Counted from the first letter of the stretch, positions 1-9,926 are shown. The stretch is 64,000 nt of DNA from Paramicrobacterium agarici (GCF_002563955.1 NZ_PDJE01000001.1:1984001-2048000); one strand, 5' to 3'. Notes: generated by a model from the sequence alone, not told the origin. Made by a program: numbers and translations.

Positions 1-1
1 G

Positions 2-595
2 ACCAGCCAGGGCGATGTGAACGAGGCGATGGTCTTCGCCGCGAGCTACAAGGCTCCCGTCATCTTCTTCTGTCAGAACAATCAGTACGCCATCTCCGAA
101 CCCGTGGGGGTGCAGACGACGAAGCCGATCGCCGACCGAGCACCCGGGTTCGGCATCCCCAGCATCCGCGTCGACGGAAATGATGTTCTCGCCGTGTATG
201 CCGCGACCGCCATCGCCGCGGACCGAGCGCGGTCGGGTAACGGGCCGACGTACATCGAAGCGGTGACGTATCGCATGGGAGCGCACACGACGAGCGATGA
301 TCCGACGCGGTATCGAACAGAAAGCGAGCTTGACGAGTGGCGGGAGAAGGATCCCCTCGACCGGGTCAAGCACTACCTGACGAGCATGGGTGCTCTCGAT
401 GCCGACCAGTCCGCACAGATCGATGAGCATGCAGATCGGGTCGCGAGAGAGCTCCGCGCGGCGATTCGAGCCCTGCCGGAGCCAGAGCCGCTATCGTTCT
501 TCGACACCGTTTTCGCTGAGCCCAACGCTCACCTCGCGAGACAGCGCAGCCAGCATGCCGCGTACCTCGCGTCGTTCGACGGGGGTGAGAGCTGA
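2..595 (+). CDS. bkdA: Branched-chain 2-oxoacid dehydrogenase E1 alpha subunit (5' truncated by window edge)
   Basis: This is the C-terminal part of a thiamine-diphosphate-dependent E1 alpha subunit. With E1 beta it decarboxylates branched-chain 2-oxoacids and passes the acyl group to the lipoyl E2. The fragment opens at TSQGDVNEA, the end of the TPP-binding motif, and continues through the family-typical NNQYAIS and YRMGAHTTSDDPTRYR segments to the stop. About 198 codons are present against roughly 370-390 for the family, so the first half lies outside the window. Its stop overlaps the bkdB start (TGATG), so the genes are translationally coupled. Pyruvate dehydrogenase E1 alpha is the alternative. 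The leucine-degradation neighbours favour branched-chain substrates. Confidence 0.9.
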   Translation, partial: TSQGDVNEAMVFAASYKAPVIFFCQNNQYAISEPVGVQTTKPIADRAPGFGIPSIRVDGNDVLAVYAATAIAADRARSGNGPTYIEAVTYRMGAHTTSDDPTRYRTESELDEWREKDPLDRVKHYLTSMGALDADQSAQIDEHADRVARELRAAIRALPEPEPLSFFDTVFAEPNAHLARQRSQHAAYLASFDGGES

Positions 596-1641
596 TGCCC
601 GAACAGCAGACCGCAGGCACGAGTGAGAGCGTGACGACGCTCACGATGTCGAAGGCGATCAACGAGGGATTGCGACGCTCGCTCCGAGACGACGAGAAGG
701 TCGTGATCATGGGGGAGGACATCGGGGAGCTCGGAGGCGTTTTCCGCGTGACCGATGGCCTCAAGTCTGAGTTCGGACCGTCGCGCGTGATCGATACACC
801 GCTGGCAGAAGCCGGGATCATCGGAACCGCCGTCGGACTCGCCTACCGCGGATACCGCCCGGTATGCGAGATCCAATTCGACGGCTTCATCTACCCGGGG
901 TTCGACCAGATCGTCGCGCAGGTCGCGAAGCTGCACGCACGAACGCGAGGCGACGTGCGCATGCCGCTCACGATCCGCGTGCCGTTCGGGGGAGGCATCG
1001 GCTCCGTTGAACACCACTCGGAGTCGCCGGAAGCATATTTCGCACACACGGCCGGACTGCGCGTGATCAGCTGCTCGAACCCGCAAGACGCGTACTCCAT
1101 GCTGCGCGAGGCGATCGCGAGCGACGACCCTGTCATGTTCTTCGAGCCGAAGCGCCGCTACTGGATGAAGGGAGACGTCGACCTCGAGCTCGCCTCCGAG
1201 ACGCGTATGGACCGCGCGCGCGTGCTGACGAGCGGAAACGATGTCACGCTCGTCGCCTATGGGCCGCTTGTTCCCACGGCCCTCGATGTCGCTGCCGCAG
1301 CAGCCGATGACGGCGTGTCGGTTGAAGTCATCGATCTGCGCTCGCTGCAGCCCGTGGACTTCGACGCTGTCGCCGCGTCGGTGCGCGTTACCGGGCGTCT
1401 CGTTGTTGCTCACGAGGCGCAGCGCTTTGGCGGCATGGGCGCTGAGATCGCGGCGACGATCACGGAGCGGTGCTTCGAGTATCTGGAGGCAGCACCCGAA
1501 CGCGTCACAGGATTCGACACGCCGTACCCACCCGCTGCATTCGAGGACCATTTTCTGCCCGACCTCGATCGCATTCTGGATGCTGTCGACCGCGCGATGG
1601 GCCGCAGAAACTCTCTGAGCGACTGGAGGTTCGACGGATGA
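595..1641 (+). CDS. bkdB: Branched-chain 2-oxoacid dehydrogenase E1 beta subunit
   Basis: This 348-residue protein is the full-length partner of the upstream alpha subunit in the E1 heterotetramer. Near the N-terminus it shows MGEDIGELGGVFRVTDGL, then the transketolase-type pyrimidine-binding region with DTPLAEAGIIGTAVG and EIQFDGFIYPGFDQI. The C-terminal half has the domain that contacts E2 (ISCSNPQDAYSMLREAI, DLRSLQPVDFD). The length is normal for the family. It overlaps bkdA by one base at its start and bkdC by four bases (ATGA) at its end. The three genes therefore look like one operon making a single complex. Confidence 0.92.
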   Translation: MPEQQTAGTSESVTTLTMSKAINEGLRRSLRDDEKVVIMGEDIGELGGVFRVTDGLKSEFGPSRVIDTPLAEAGIIGTAVGLAYRGYRPVCEIQFDGFIYPGFDQIVAQVAKLHARTRGDVRMPLTIRVPFGGGIGSVEHHSESPEAYFAHTAGLRVISCSNPQDAYSMLREAIASDDPVMFFEPKRRYWMKGDVDLELASETRMDRARVLTSGNDVTLVAYGPLVPTALDVAAAAADDGVSVEVIDLRSLQPVDFDAVAASVRVTGRLVVAHEAQRFGGMGAEIAATITERCFEYLEAAPERVTGFDTPYPPAAFEDHFLPDLDRILDAVDRAMGRRNSLSDWRFDG

Positions 1642-2966
1642 GCGTCAAGGACTTTCTGCTGCCCGACCTCGGTGAGGGGTTGACCGAGTCGGAGATTGCC
1701 AGTTGGAAGATCGCCGAAGGCGACACAGTGAGCGTGAATCAGGTGATCGCCGAGATCGAGACGGCCAAGGCCCTTGTGGAGCTGCCGTCGCCGTTCGACG
1801 GGACGATCCGCACGCTCTACGCCGAAGAAGGGGCGACCGTGCAGGTCGGCGAGCCCCTCATCGCATTCGAACTCGACGGCGACGATGATGAACCTGGTGA
1901 CGCACCGCCGGAACGCGAACCTGTGCTCGTCGGGTACGGACCGAAGAAGGAGCGCAGCGCAGCGCCGCGACGCAGACGACGTTCGTGGGAGGGCGAAAAG
2001 ACGCAAGCACCCGATCAGCGTCCGGATGCCTCTGCTGCGCCCGCATCCACGACCGAAGCACCTGCCTCCGATGCGCCCGAGACGCCGAATCGTCCTGAGC
2101 GCCCCCGAACGACGCCGCCCGTGCGCATTTTCGCGCGGGAGATCGGCGTCGACCTGACAGAGATCGAGGGAACCGGGTCTGACGGCCTCATCACTCGCTC
2201 CGACGTGCAGCGTGCCGCGCACGCAGCGCAGCCCGAAGCCAGGCAGAGCGTGCGGGAGACAGCGCCCGAGCGAGGCGAAGTGCGCACTCCGATCAAGGGG
2301 GTGCGCAAGGCGACCGCCGCGGCGATGGCGTCGTCTGCCTTCACGGCGCCGCACGCGAGCGAATTCATCACGATCGACGTCACGCGCACGGGCGAGCTTG
2401 TCGCACGTCTGCGGACGCAGCATCCCGATACCCGCATCACGATCATGACGATCGTGTCGCAGGCGATGCTGCTGGCCGCAAAGCGCACGCCGTCGGTGAA
2501 CGCCCACTGGGATGACGAGGCTCAGGAGATCGTCGAGTACGGCTACGTGAATCTGGGTGTGGCAGCGGCGACGCAGCGCGGCCTCGTGGTCCCGGTGGTG
2601 AAGGATGCTGACACGTTGGGGCTTCTCGAGCTCGCGGACGCCATCTCGGCACTCGTATCGACTGCTCGCGACGGCCGTACGCAGCCGGAAGACATGAGCG
2701 GCGGCACGATGACGCTCACGAACGTGGGAGTGTTCGGGGTAGACGCGGGAACGCCGATTCTCACGCCGGGACAGTCGTCGATTCTCGCGGCAGGCGCGGT
2801 GCGTCGTCGCCCGTGGGAATACGACGGCGAGATCGCGCTGCGCGACGTCATGACCCTGAGCCTGTCGTTCGATCACCGCATCGTCGATGGCGAGCAGGCA
2901 TCCCGCTTTCTCGTCGACGTGTCGCGCGTGCTGGAGGACCCGGGCACGGCACTCACTCTGCTCTGA
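1638..2966 (+). CDS. bkdC: Branched-chain 2-oxoacid dehydrogenase E2, dihydrolipoamide acyltransferase
   Basis: This is the E2 core of the complex. It accepts the acyl group on lipoate and transfers it to CoA. From the ATG at 1638 it has 442 residues. A single N-terminal lipoyl domain (about 3-80) has the lipoylated lysine at K44 in ETAKA. A charged, proline/alanine-rich linker follows, then a peripheral subunit-binding domain (about 155-195, starting VRIFAREIGVDL). The C-terminal catalytic domain has SFDHRIVDGE with the HxxxDG motif. The start was chosen because a GGAGG lies about 9 nt upstream and the ATG overlaps the bkdB stop. An open frame continues upstream but only as a shadow. No E3 gene lies nearby, so E3 must be supplied from elsewhere. 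Confidence 0.93.
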   Translation: MSVKDFLLPDLGEGLTESEIASWKIAEGDTVSVNQVIAEIETAKALVELPSPFDGTIRTLYAEEGATVQVGEPLIAFELDGDDDEPGDAPPEREPVLVGYGPKKERSAAPRRRRRSWEGEKTQAPDQRPDASAAPASTTEAPASDAPETPNRPERPRTTPPVRIFAREIGVDLTEIEGTGSDGLITRSDVQRAAHAAQPEARQSVRETAPERGEVRTPIKGVRKATAAAMASSAFTAPHASEFITIDVTRTGELVARLRTQHPDTRITIMTIVSQAMLLAAKRTPSVNAHWDDEAQEIVEYGYVNLGVAAATQRGLVVPVVKDADTLGLLELADAISALVSTARDGRTQPEDMSGGTMTLTNVGVFGVDAGTPILTPGQSSILAAGAVRRRPWEYDGEIALRDVMTLSLSFDHRIVDGEQASRFLVDVSRVLEDPGTALTLL

Positions 2967-2972
2967 CTGAGC

Positions 2973-3007
2973 CGCCCGCGAGGCAGACCGGGTGTGTCTC
3001 GCGGGCG
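2973..3007. terminator. Hairpin between convergent bkdC and tetR
   Basis: A perfect 10-bp inverted repeat (CGCCCGCGAG / CTCGCGGGCG) with a 15-nt loop fills the 41-bp gap between the convergent bkdC and tetR stops. There is no T-tract on either side. It probably works as a bidirectional terminator or 3'-end stabiliser. Confidence 0.7.
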
Positions 3008-3601
3008 TCAGCTCGTGAGCGCGGCGTAGCTCATTCGCTCGAGAAGCGCGCGCAGCCGATCCGCGCTCGCGGTGCCTCGGCGACGCACCGTGTAGGGAGT
3101 CGAGTTCATGAGGCCGAAAGCTGCGTGGGCTCGAACGCGCAGTTCAGTGACATCGGCGTCGGGAGTAAGTCGCTTGAGAAGGTTCACCCAGAGCTCGACG
3201 TAACGGCGCTGCAACAGTCGCACCGAATGTGCATCGTCGGGAAGCAGGGCGCTGCGGTCTCGGTCGTGCACGCGGATCACGTCGGTGTTGCGGATCGCGA
3301 AGTCGACGTGGAACTCGATGAGCGCGCGAAGCGCGAGGTCGCCCTCGGGTGCCCTCTCGGTCTCAGCCGTTCCGCCTTCGAACAGCGCCGTGCTGACTCC
3401 GATGAGTAGTTCAGCGAGGACGGCCTGTTTGCTGGGGAAGTGGCGATAGACGGCGGGCCCGGAAACTCCGACTGCTGTGCCAAGGTCTTCCATCGAGACC
3501 CCGTTGAATCCGTGTTGGGAGAACAGCGCGGCCGCGGCATCCAGGAGGGACCTCCGGCGCTCGTTCTTTGCGTCGCTGCGCCCCTTGACCCTCTCCGACA
3601 T
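3008..3601 (-). CDS. TetR-family repressor of the leucine/acyl-CoA degradation genes
   Basis: This 197-residue one-component regulator has an N-terminal TetR helix-turn-helix (about 14-62; LLDAAAALFSQHGFNGVSMEDL ... AVYRHFPSKQAVL). The C-terminal ligand-binding domain is unrecognised. The start is well supported: AAAGGAGG lies 8 nt upstream on the minus strand. It is transcribed away from accD1, and the 120-bp intergenic region contains two matching operators, so it most likely represses itself and the accD1 operon. By family analogy the inducer would be an acyl-CoA. That is inference. Confidence 0.88.
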   Translation of the reverse strand: MSERVKGRSDAKNERRRSLLDAAAALFSQHGFNGVSMEDLGTAVGVSGPAVYRHFPSKQAVLAELLIGVSTALFEGGTAETERAPEGDLALRALIEFHVDFAIRNTDVIRVHDRDRSALLPDDAHSVRLLQRRYVELWVNLLKRLTPDADVTELRVRAHAAFGLMNSTPYTVRRRGTASADRLRALLERMSYAALTS

Positions 3602-3638
3602 CGCCCGGCCTCCTTTGGCTGTGTGCGGCCACTGGACA

Positions 3639-3694
3639 GTTCAGTTATTGAATACTAACCTAACGGCAGGTGGGTTAATATCCACTAACTGAAC
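3639..3694. promoter_or_regulatory. Twin TetR operators between tetR and accD1
   Basis: Two copies of GTTA-N8-TAAC lie at 3644-3659 and 3674-3689, with centres 30 bp apart. They are themselves arranged as a larger dyad centred at 3666.5, with outer arms GTTCAGTTA (3639-3647) and TAACTGAAC (3686-3694) and inner arms ACTAACC (3654-3660) and GGTTAAT (3673-3679, one mismatch). The left site covers a minus-strand TAGTAT (-10 candidate for tetR). The right site covers a plus-strand TAATAT (-10 candidate for accD1). Confidence 0.75.
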
Positions 3695-3721
3695 GAGGTC
3701 ATCGTCGACCGCAGGGGAGCC

Positions 3722-5329
3722 ATGCATACTCTGACCACAGCAATCGACTCGTCGTCTGACGGGGCGCGGCGCAATGCTTCCGTGCAGCTGTCACTCGTGG
3801 AGGAACTCACCGAACGACTGGAAACCGCGCGCAGGGGTGGCAGCGAACGTGCGAGAACGCGACACACCGACCGCGGAAAGCTGCTGCCGCGTGACCGCAT
3901 CGATCGCCTGCTCGACGAAGGGAGTCCATTTCTTGATGTAGCTCCCCTCGCCGGTGACGACCTCTACGACGATGAGACACCCGGCGCGGGAGTCGTCGCG
4001 GGCATCGGCGTCGTTCACGGGCGGCACGTCATGGTGATCTGCAACGACGCGACGGTCAAGGGCGGCACCTACTACCCGATGACCGTGAAAAAGCACTTGC
4101 GGGCGCAGGAGATCGCCCAGCAGAACAGACTCCCGTGCATCAGTCTCGTCGATTCCGGGGGAGCATTCCTGCCCATGCAGGACGAGGTCTTCCCCGATCG
4201 AGATCATTTCGGGCGCATCTTCTTCAATCAGGCCCGCATGTCGGCAGAAGGGATCCCGCAAATCGCTGCCGTGCTCGGATCATGCACGGCTGGCGGTGCA
4301 TACGTTCCCGCGATGAGCGACGAGACCGTGATCGTGCGCAACCAGGGCACGATCTTTCTCGGCGGTCCTCCGCTCGTGAAAGCGGCGACAGGAGAGGTCG
4401 TCTCTGCTGAAGAGCTGGGCGGCGGGCTCACCCATTCGCGCATCAGTGGCGTGACGGACCACCTCGCCGAAGACGACGATGATGCACTCCGCATTGTCCG
4501 GGACATTGTGAGCACCCTTCCGCCGAACCCTCCGCCGGCGTGGGCGATCGGCGCGAGCTCGGAGCCGGCCGTCGACCCAGAATCGATGTACGACGTCATT
4601 CCCGGTGACCTGCACGAGTCGTATGACGTGCGGGAGGTTATCGCGCGTCTCGTCGATGGGAGCGAGTTCCACGAGTTCAAACGCGAGTACGGTGAGACGC
4701 TGGTCACCGGATTCTCCAGCATCCACGGGCACCCCGTCGGCATTGTCGCCAACAACGGCGTGCTGTTCTCGGAGTCGGCGCTTAAGGGGACGCACTTCAT
4801 CGAGCTGTGCGATCAGCGCGGCATACCGCTGCTGTTCCTGCAGAACATCTCAGGATTCATGGTCGGACGCGAGTACGAGGCCGGCGGCATCGCCAAACAC
4901 GGCGCAAAGATGGTGACGGCTGTGGCGACGACTCGCGTTCCCAAGCTCACCGTCGTCATCGGAGGGTCCTTCGGCGCCGGCAACTACTCGATGTGCGGAC
5001 GTGCGTATTCTCCTCGATTCCTCTGGATGTGGCCCGCCGCGCGGATCTCCGTGATGGGCGGCCAGCAGGCTTCAGAGGTTCTGGCTACGGTCAAGCGCGA
5101 CGGAATGGCTGCGCAGGGGCTGGACTGGAGCGCCGACGACGAAGCCGCCTTCCGGGCGCCGATCCGTGAGCAGTACGAGAAGCAGGGCAACCCGTACTAC
5201 TCGACGGCTCGGCTGTGGGACGACGGCATCATCGACCCGGCGCAGACGCGCACTGTTCTCGGGCTCGCCCTCGACGTGTGCGCCCGCACCCCGCTCGACG
5301 ACACCGGCTTCGGCCTTTTCAGGATGTGA
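3722..5329 (+). CDS. accD1: Methylcrotonyl-CoA carboxylase beta (carboxyltransferase) subunit
   Basis: This 535-residue protein transfers the carboxyl group from carboxybiotin to an acyl-CoA, here most likely 3-methylcrotonyl-CoA from leucine. Two crotonase-fold carboxyltransferase halves are visible. The N-half has [27 protein letters not shown] and [16 protein letters not shown], close to the methylcrotonyl-CoA carboxylase type. The C-half has [22 protein letters not shown] and [16 protein letters not shown]. The start has an AGGGGAG Shine-Dalgarno. It is the first gene of a five-gene operon with accA1 two bases downstream, and is probably controlled by the TetR operators upstream. Propionyl- or geranyl-CoA specificity cannot be excluded. 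Confidence 0.92.
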   Translation: MHTLTTAIDSSSDGARRNASVQLSLVEELTERLETARRGGSERARTRHTDRGKLLPRDRIDRLLDEGSPFLDVAPLAGDDLYDDETPGAGVVAGIGVVHGRHVMVICNDATVKGGTYYPMTVKKHLRAQEIAQQNRLPCISLVDSGGAFLPMQDEVFPDRDHFGRIFFNQARMSAEGIPQIAAVLGSCTAGGAYVPAMSDETVIVRNQGTIFLGGPPLVKAATGEVVSAEELGGGLTHSRISGVTDHLAEDDDDALRIVRDIVSTLPPNPPPAWAIGASSEPAVDPESMYDVIPGDLHESYDVREVIARLVDGSEFHEFKREYGETLVTGFSSIHGHPVGIVANNGVLFSESALKGTHFIELCDQRGIPLLFLQNISGFMVGREYEAGGIAKHGAKMVTAVATTRVPKLTVVIGGSFGAGNYSMCGRAYSPRFLWMWPAARISVMGGQQASEVLATVKRDGMAAQGLDWSADDEAAFRAPIREQYEKQGNPYYSTARLWDDGIIDPAQTRTVLGLALDVCARTPLDDTGFGLFRM

Positions 5330-5331
5330 CG

Positions 5332-7341
5332 ATGTTCCAGACAGTACTGATCGCGAACAGAGGCGAGATCGCGGTGCGCATCATACGCACGCTGCGTCGC
5401 CTCGGCATTCGCTCTGTTGCCGTGTACAGCGACGCGGACGCGCAGGCACCGCACGTCCGCGCGGCCGACGTCGCTCTGCGAATTGGTCCTGCGCGAGCCG
5501 CCGAGAGCTATCTCAACATCGACCGCGTGATTGACGCCGCTGTTCGTTCGGGAGCTGAAGCGATCCATCCCGGCTATGGATTTCTCTCGGAGAACGCCGG
5601 TTTCGCTGCTGCCTGCGCGGCCGCCGGGCTGACATACATCGGGCCAGACCCGCGTGCGACCGAGATCATGGGCGACAAGATCAGCGCGAAGCAGCGCGTT
5701 GAGGCTGATGGCGTCGCCGGCATTCCCGGCCGTGCCGAACCGGGAATGACCGATGAGCAACTCATTTCTGCCGCAGACGAGATCGGGTACCCCGTGCTTG
5801 TGAAGCCGTCGGCGGGCGGTGGCGGCAAAGGAATGATCGACGTGCATCGCCGCGACGATGTGCCGGACGCCGTCGCGACGGCCCGGCGCATCGCGAGAGC
5901 CGCGTTCGGAGACGACACACTTTTTCTCGAAAAGCTCATCACCTCGCCGCGGCACATCGAGGTGCAGATACTCGCCGACACTCGGGGAAACGTGATCCAC
6001 CTCGGCGAACGCGAGTGCTCACTTCAGCGACGACACCAGAAGGTGATCGAGGAAGCGCCGTCATCTCTTCTCGACACCGACACTCGAGCGCGCATCGGCG
6101 CCGCCGCGTGCGATGTCGCTCGGAGTGTCGACTACACCGGTGCGGGAACGGTGGAGTTTCTCGTTTCGGCTGACGCGCCAGAGGAATTTTTCTTCATGGA
6201 GATGAACACGAGGCTGCAGGTCGAGCATCCCGTGACCGAGCAAGTGACCGGCATCGACCTCGTCGAGCAGCAGCTTCTCATTGCGGCGGGGGAGCCGCTC
6301 TCGATAGCGCAAGACGACGTGACGTTCACCGGTCATGCGGTTGAAGCGCGCCTCTATGCTGAAGACGCGCAGTTTCTGCCGCAGGCGGGCACCGTCGAAT
6401 ACGTGTCGTTTCCCGACGATGTCCGCGTCGACAGCGGAATCGCGGCGGGGACGACGGTCAGTGCCGATTACGATCCCATGCTGGCAAAGATCATCGCGCA
6501 CGACTCGACGAGGGGCGGCGCCCTCCAGCGACTCGGCCGAGCGCTTGACGCAACAGTCGTCTTCGGTGTCACGACAAACACCTCGTTTTTGCGCGACCTT
6601 GTCGATGATGGCTCCGTTCGCCGCGGAACGATGGACACGACGACGATCGATAGGCGCGTTGTCGGTGCAGCGAGCGCCGCTGTGCCCGAGCGCGTCTGGC
6701 TGACAGCGGCGCTCGCTGCACACGATGCGCGATGGAACAATGCGGGCAGAACACCGTGGGCGTCCCCGAGTGGCTGGCGCCTTGGCGCTCCTCCGCGCGC
6801 AATCGAGACGCGCATGCGCCATGGCGACGACGAGCGGCGAATCGCGGTCTCGGGTCGCCCGGAGAACGCGTGCGTCGACGGCCAGCTCGCGGCGGTCCGA
6901 GGCTCCGGACATCACCGACTGGTCACCGTTGACGGAGAGACGGTGCCCGCGACGATCCTGCGAGCACATGCCGACATCTGGGTGCACGATGGCCAGATGT
7001 CGCGGTGCTTTCACCTCGTCGAACGTGACAGCGCGCGTGAGACGCGTCGCCACGCCGATGCGAGCGAGCCCGAGCTGCGATCGCCCATGCCCGGGACCGT
7101 CGTCGCGGTTCCCGTCGCGCCGGGAGACAACGTCGACGCCGGCGATACCGTCCTCGTCATCGAGGCGATGAAGATGGAGCACCGGATCACCGCTCCCGCT
7201 GCGGGGACCGTGACTCTTGCAGCATCCCTGAACCAGACGGTGGCGAAGGACGCCATCGTCGCGACAATCGCTGCCGCCGACCCAGCGGTCAGCGCTGAGC
7301 CGTCCCACGAGGACGCACGACACAGAGGAGACGACGCGTGA
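5332..7341 (+). CDS. accA1: Methylcrotonyl-CoA carboxylase alpha subunit (biotin carboxylase + BCCP)
   Basis: This is the ATP-dependent biotin carboxylase fused to its biotin carrier, partner of AccD1. From the ATG at 5332 it has 669 residues. The order is biotin-carboxylase N-domain ([20 protein letters not shown]), ATP-grasp ([41 protein letters not shown]) and C-domain ([14 protein letters not shown]). A variable linker follows, then a biotinyl domain whose modified lysine sits in EAMKMEH near the C-terminus. The ATG lies two bases after the accD1 stop, and homology begins immediately there. The longer upstream frame is a shadow. Confidence 0.93.
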   Translation: MFQTVLIANRGEIAVRIIRTLRRLGIRSVAVYSDADAQAPHVRAADVALRIGPARAAESYLNIDRVIDAAVRSGAEAIHPGYGFLSENAGFAAACAAAGLTYIGPDPRATEIMGDKISAKQRVEADGVAGIPGRAEPGMTDEQLISAADEIGYPVLVKPSAGGGGKGMIDVHRRDDVPDAVATARRIARAAFGDDTLFLEKLITSPRHIEVQILADTRGNVIHLGERECSLQRRHQKVIEEAPSSLLDTDTRARIGAAACDVARSVDYTGAGTVEFLVSADAPEEFFFMEMNTRLQVEHPVTEQVTGIDLVEQQLLIAAGEPLSIAQDDVTFTGHAVEARLYAEDAQFLPQAGTVEYVSFPDDVRVDSGIAAGTTVSADYDPMLAKIIAHDSTRGGALQRLGRALDATVVFGVTTNTSFLRDLVDDGSVRRGTMDTTTIDRRVVGAASAAVPERVWLTAALAAHDARWNNAGRTPWASPSGWRLGAPPRAIETRMRHGDDERRIAVSGRPENACVDGQLAAVRGSGHHRLVTVDGETVPATILRAHADIWVHDGQMSRCFHLVERDSARETRRHADASEPELRSPMPGTVVAVPVAPGDNVDAGDTVLVIEAMKMEHRITAPAAGTVTLAASLNQTVAKDAIVATIAAADPAVSAEPSHEDARHRGDDA

Positions 7342-8504
7342 ATATCGAACTCGACGAGGAGCACGTTGACCTTGTCAACACGGTGAGGGAGTTCGCGGAT
7401 ACCGTGATCGCCCCCGCCGCGTACAGCTACGACACCGAGCGGCGGCTGCCGATGGAGATCGTTGCTCAGATGGGCGACATGGGCCTGTTCGGGCTGCCGT
7501 TCCCGCGCGAGTTCGGCGGCCAGGGGAAGGACTATCTGTCACTCTGTCTCGCCGTGGAGCAGCTCTCGCGCGTCGACCAGTCCATCGGCGTCACGCTCGA
7601 GGCAGGCATCGGGCTTGGGGCTATGCCCGTGTACCGCTTCGGCACCGATGCGCAGCGTGAGCGCTTTCTGCCCCAGCTGACATCGGGAAAGGCGCTCGCC
7701 GCATTCGGTCTCACCGAGGCAGAGGCCGGGTCGGATGCTGGAGCGACGAAAACCACGGCGGAGGTTGTCGACGGCGAATGGGTCATCAACGGGACCAAGC
7801 AGTTCATCACGAACTCGGGGACGCCCATCACCCGGCTGATCACGGTGACGGCGGTGACCGGGCATCGCACCTCGTCACGGGGCGCAACGGTTCCGGAACT
7901 CTCATCGATTCTCGTTCCGACGCCGGCAGACGGGCTGAGCGTTCACCCGGCCTACGACAAGCTGGGCTGGCATACCTCCGATACCCACCCGCTCACGTTC
8001 GACGACGTTCGCGTTCCTGAAGAGAACCTCCTCGGCGAGCGGGGACGGGGCTTCGCGAACTTCCTCTCGATTCTCGACGAAGGCCGCGTCGCCTTTGCGG
8101 CGCTGTGCACCGGTGCCGCCCAAGGATGCCTCGAACAGGCGATCTTCTACGCGAAGAAGCGCAACGTCTTCGGAAGCGCCATCGGCTCAAATCAGCACAT
8201 CGCGTTCATGATCGCGCGCATGGAGCAGCGCGTGCACGCCGCGCGGCTGTCGTACTACCACGCATGCGCGCTCCTCATGGCCGGTCGTCCGTTCAAGAAG
8301 GAAGCCTCGCTCGCCAAGCTCACCGCCAGCGAGGCCGCGATGGCCAACGCGCGGGACGCGAGCCAGATCTGGGGAGGGTACGGCTTTCTCAACGAGAATG
8401 CGGTCGGCCGGCACTACCGCGACTCGAAGGTCCTCGAGATCGGCGAAGGCACGACAGAAGTTCAGCTCATGATCATCGCTCGCGAGCTGGGGCTCGTAGA
8501 ATAG
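7338..8504 (+). CDS. Acyl-CoA dehydrogenase, probably isovaleryl-CoA dehydrogenase
   Basis: This 388-residue FAD-dependent acyl-CoA dehydrogenase probably oxidises isovaleryl-CoA to 3-methylcrotonyl-CoA, the substrate of the carboxylase encoded just upstream. Family landmarks are [19 protein letters not shown] (FAD/substrate region), [14 protein letters not shown], and the C-terminal [12 protein letters not shown]...[19 protein letters not shown]. The GTG start overlaps the accA1 stop as GTGA. The position matches fadE19 in the Mycobacterium tuberculosis cluster. Substrate assignment rests on context, because acyl-CoA dehydrogenases are hard to separate by motif alone. Confidence 0.88.
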   Translation: MNIELDEEHVDLVNTVREFADTVIAPAAYSYDTERRLPMEIVAQMGDMGLFGLPFPREFGGQGKDYLSLCLAVEQLSRVDQSIGVTLEAGIGLGAMPVYRFGTDAQRERFLPQLTSGKALAAFGLTEAEAGSDAGATKTTAEVVDGEWVINGTKQFITNSGTPITRLITVTAVTGHRTSSRGATVPELSSILVPTPADGLSVHPAYDKLGWHTSDTHPLTFDDVRVPEENLLGERGRGFANFLSILDEGRVAFAALCTGAAQGCLEQAIFYAKKRNVFGSAIGSNQHIAFMIARMEQRVHAARLSYYHACALLMAGRPFKKEASLAKLTASEAAMANARDASQIWGGYGFLNENAVGRHYRDSKVLEIGEGTTEVQLMIIARELGLVE

Positions 8505-8519
8505 GAAGCGGAGGCGGCA

Positions 8520-8999
8520 ATGGAGCGGCGAGTCGAAGAGCAGCGTGGACTCTTCTTCGAGGAGTTCGACGAAGCGGTGTGCTATCAACACCGCCCAGGG
8601 CGTACGATCACCGAAGCCGACAATGTGCTGTTCACAACGCTCAGCATGAACACGCAATCGCTGCACCTCGACGCCGCGTGGAGTGCTGCGCAGCCATTCG
8701 GCGAGCGACTCGTCAACTCGATGCTGACGCTCTCCACACTCGTGGGCCTTTCCGTCGCTCAACTCACCCAGGGGACGATCGTGGCCAACCTGGGCTTCGA
8801 AAAGATCGCGTTCCCATCGCCCATGCATCACGGCGACACGTTGTACGCCGACACAATCGTCACCGCCAAACGTCACTCGAGGTCGCGTCCGGGTCAGGGA
8901 ATCGTGACGCTCGAGCACACGGGACGCAATCAGAAGGACGAGGTTGTCGCGACCGCCGTTCGCAGCACCCTCGTGTGGTGCAAAGGAGCGCAACCATGA
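8520..8999 (+). CDS. MaoC-like (R)-specific enoyl-CoA hydratase
   Basis: This 159-residue single hotdog-fold MaoC-like protein carries the family segment ITEADNVLFTTLSMNTQSLHLD. That segment holds the aspartate and histidine expected for (R)-specific hydratases. In the equivalent mycobacterial cluster (Rv2499c beside Rv2498c) such a protein hydrates 3-methylglutaconyl-CoA and related enoyl-CoAs, and that role is inferred here. GGAGG at 8510-8514 supports the ATG at 8520. Its stop overlaps the next start as ATGA. No crotonase-type hydratase (LiuC/AUH) gene is present in the cluster, so this is the only visible candidate for the hydration step. Confidence 0.85.
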   Translation: MERRVEEQRGLFFEEFDEAVCYQHRPGRTITEADNVLFTTLSMNTQSLHLDAAWSAAQPFGERLVNSMLTLSTLVGLSVAQLTQGTIVANLGFEKIAFPSPMHHGDTLYADTIVTAKRHSRSRPGQGIVTLEHTGRNQKDEVVATAVRSTLVWCKGAQP

Positions 9000-9805
9000 C
9001 GTTTCGAATGGGGCCGTCTCTCCTGTTCTGCCCTGCAGACCGGCCTGAGAGATTTCAGAAGGCGGCCGATCGCGCCGACGCGGTCATCCTTGACCTTGAG
9101 GATGGAGTCGACCCTGAAGCGAGAGCGCACGCGCGAGAGGCGCTTCAGGCGAGTTCGCTCGATCCGGCTACGACGATCGTTCGCGTGAATCCGGCAGACA
9201 CCGCGGATTTTCTCCACGATCTTGAGGCGCTGCGATCGACCGCCTACCGCACGGTGATGCTGTCGAAAACTGAACGGGTCGATCATGTCGAGCGCCTGAC
9301 GGGATACAAAGTGATCGCGCTGTGCGAGACGGCTGGCGGCATCATGATCGCCGAGAAGCTCGCGCAGATGTCGACGATTGTGGGTCTCATGTGGGGTGCA
9401 GAAGACCTCATCGCCTCGCTCGGAGGAAGTACGAGCAGGCGGTCTGACGGGCGCTACCGCGACGTCGCAGCACATGCCCGCTCGCGCGTGCTGCTCGCCG
9501 CAGGGTCCGCGGGCAAGGCGGCAATCGACGCCGTGCACCTCGATATCGACGACAGGGCAGGTCTCGAGACTGAGGTCGAGGATGCTGTCGCGTGCGGGTT
9601 CGCCGCTACGGCGTGTATTCACCCGAGCCAAGTGCCCGTCATCAGAGAGGGATATCGGCCGGTTCCCTCCCAGGTCGAGTGGGCTCAGGCTGTTCTCGAT
9701 GTGGCACGCGGCAGAACCGGCGCATTCCGGTTCCGGGGGCAGATGGTCGACACTCCCGTCATCCGTCACGCGGAGCAGGTTCTTCGGCGTGCCCACGCGG
9801 GGTGA
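8996..9805 (+). CDS. citE: CitE-like beta-hydroxyacyl-CoA lyase (HpcH/HpaI family)
   Basis: This 269-residue TIM-barrel lyase is of the citrate lyase beta / CLYBL type. Conserved elements are the N-terminal LLFCPADRPERFQKAADRADAV, metal-binding region DLEDGVDP, substrate arginine in RVNP, ALCETAGG and the C-terminal CIHPSQVPVI. No CitD or CitF partner is present, so it is not a citrate lyase subunit. By analogy with M. tuberculosis Rv2498c it probably cleaves (R)-3-hydroxy-3-methylglutaryl-CoA to acetyl-CoA and acetoacetate, and perhaps citramalyl-CoA. The ATG at 8996 overlaps the maoC stop. A much longer upstream open frame is a shadow. It is the last gene of the operon. Confidence 0.87.
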   Translation: MTFRMGPSLLFCPADRPERFQKAADRADAVILDLEDGVDPEARAHAREALQASSLDPATTIVRVNPADTADFLHDLEALRSTAYRTVMLSKTERVDHVERLTGYKVIALCETAGGIMIAEKLAQMSTIVGLMWGAEDLIASLGGSTSRRSDGRYRDVAAHARSRVLLAAGSAGKAAIDAVHLDIDDRAGLETEVEDAVACGFAATACIHPSQVPVIREGYRPVPSQVEWAQAVLDVARGRTGAFRFRGQMVDTPVIRHAEQVLRRAHAG

Positions 9806-9926
9806 ACGTCTCGAAAGCGTCACGACTCGTCACAGAAGGCCAGCCGCGCTCACGACCAGCTCCGCTGTGACGTAAGGTCAAGAAACGGTATCGGGGGATG
9901 CCGCACCGAACAGCAGGAGGGGGCTC

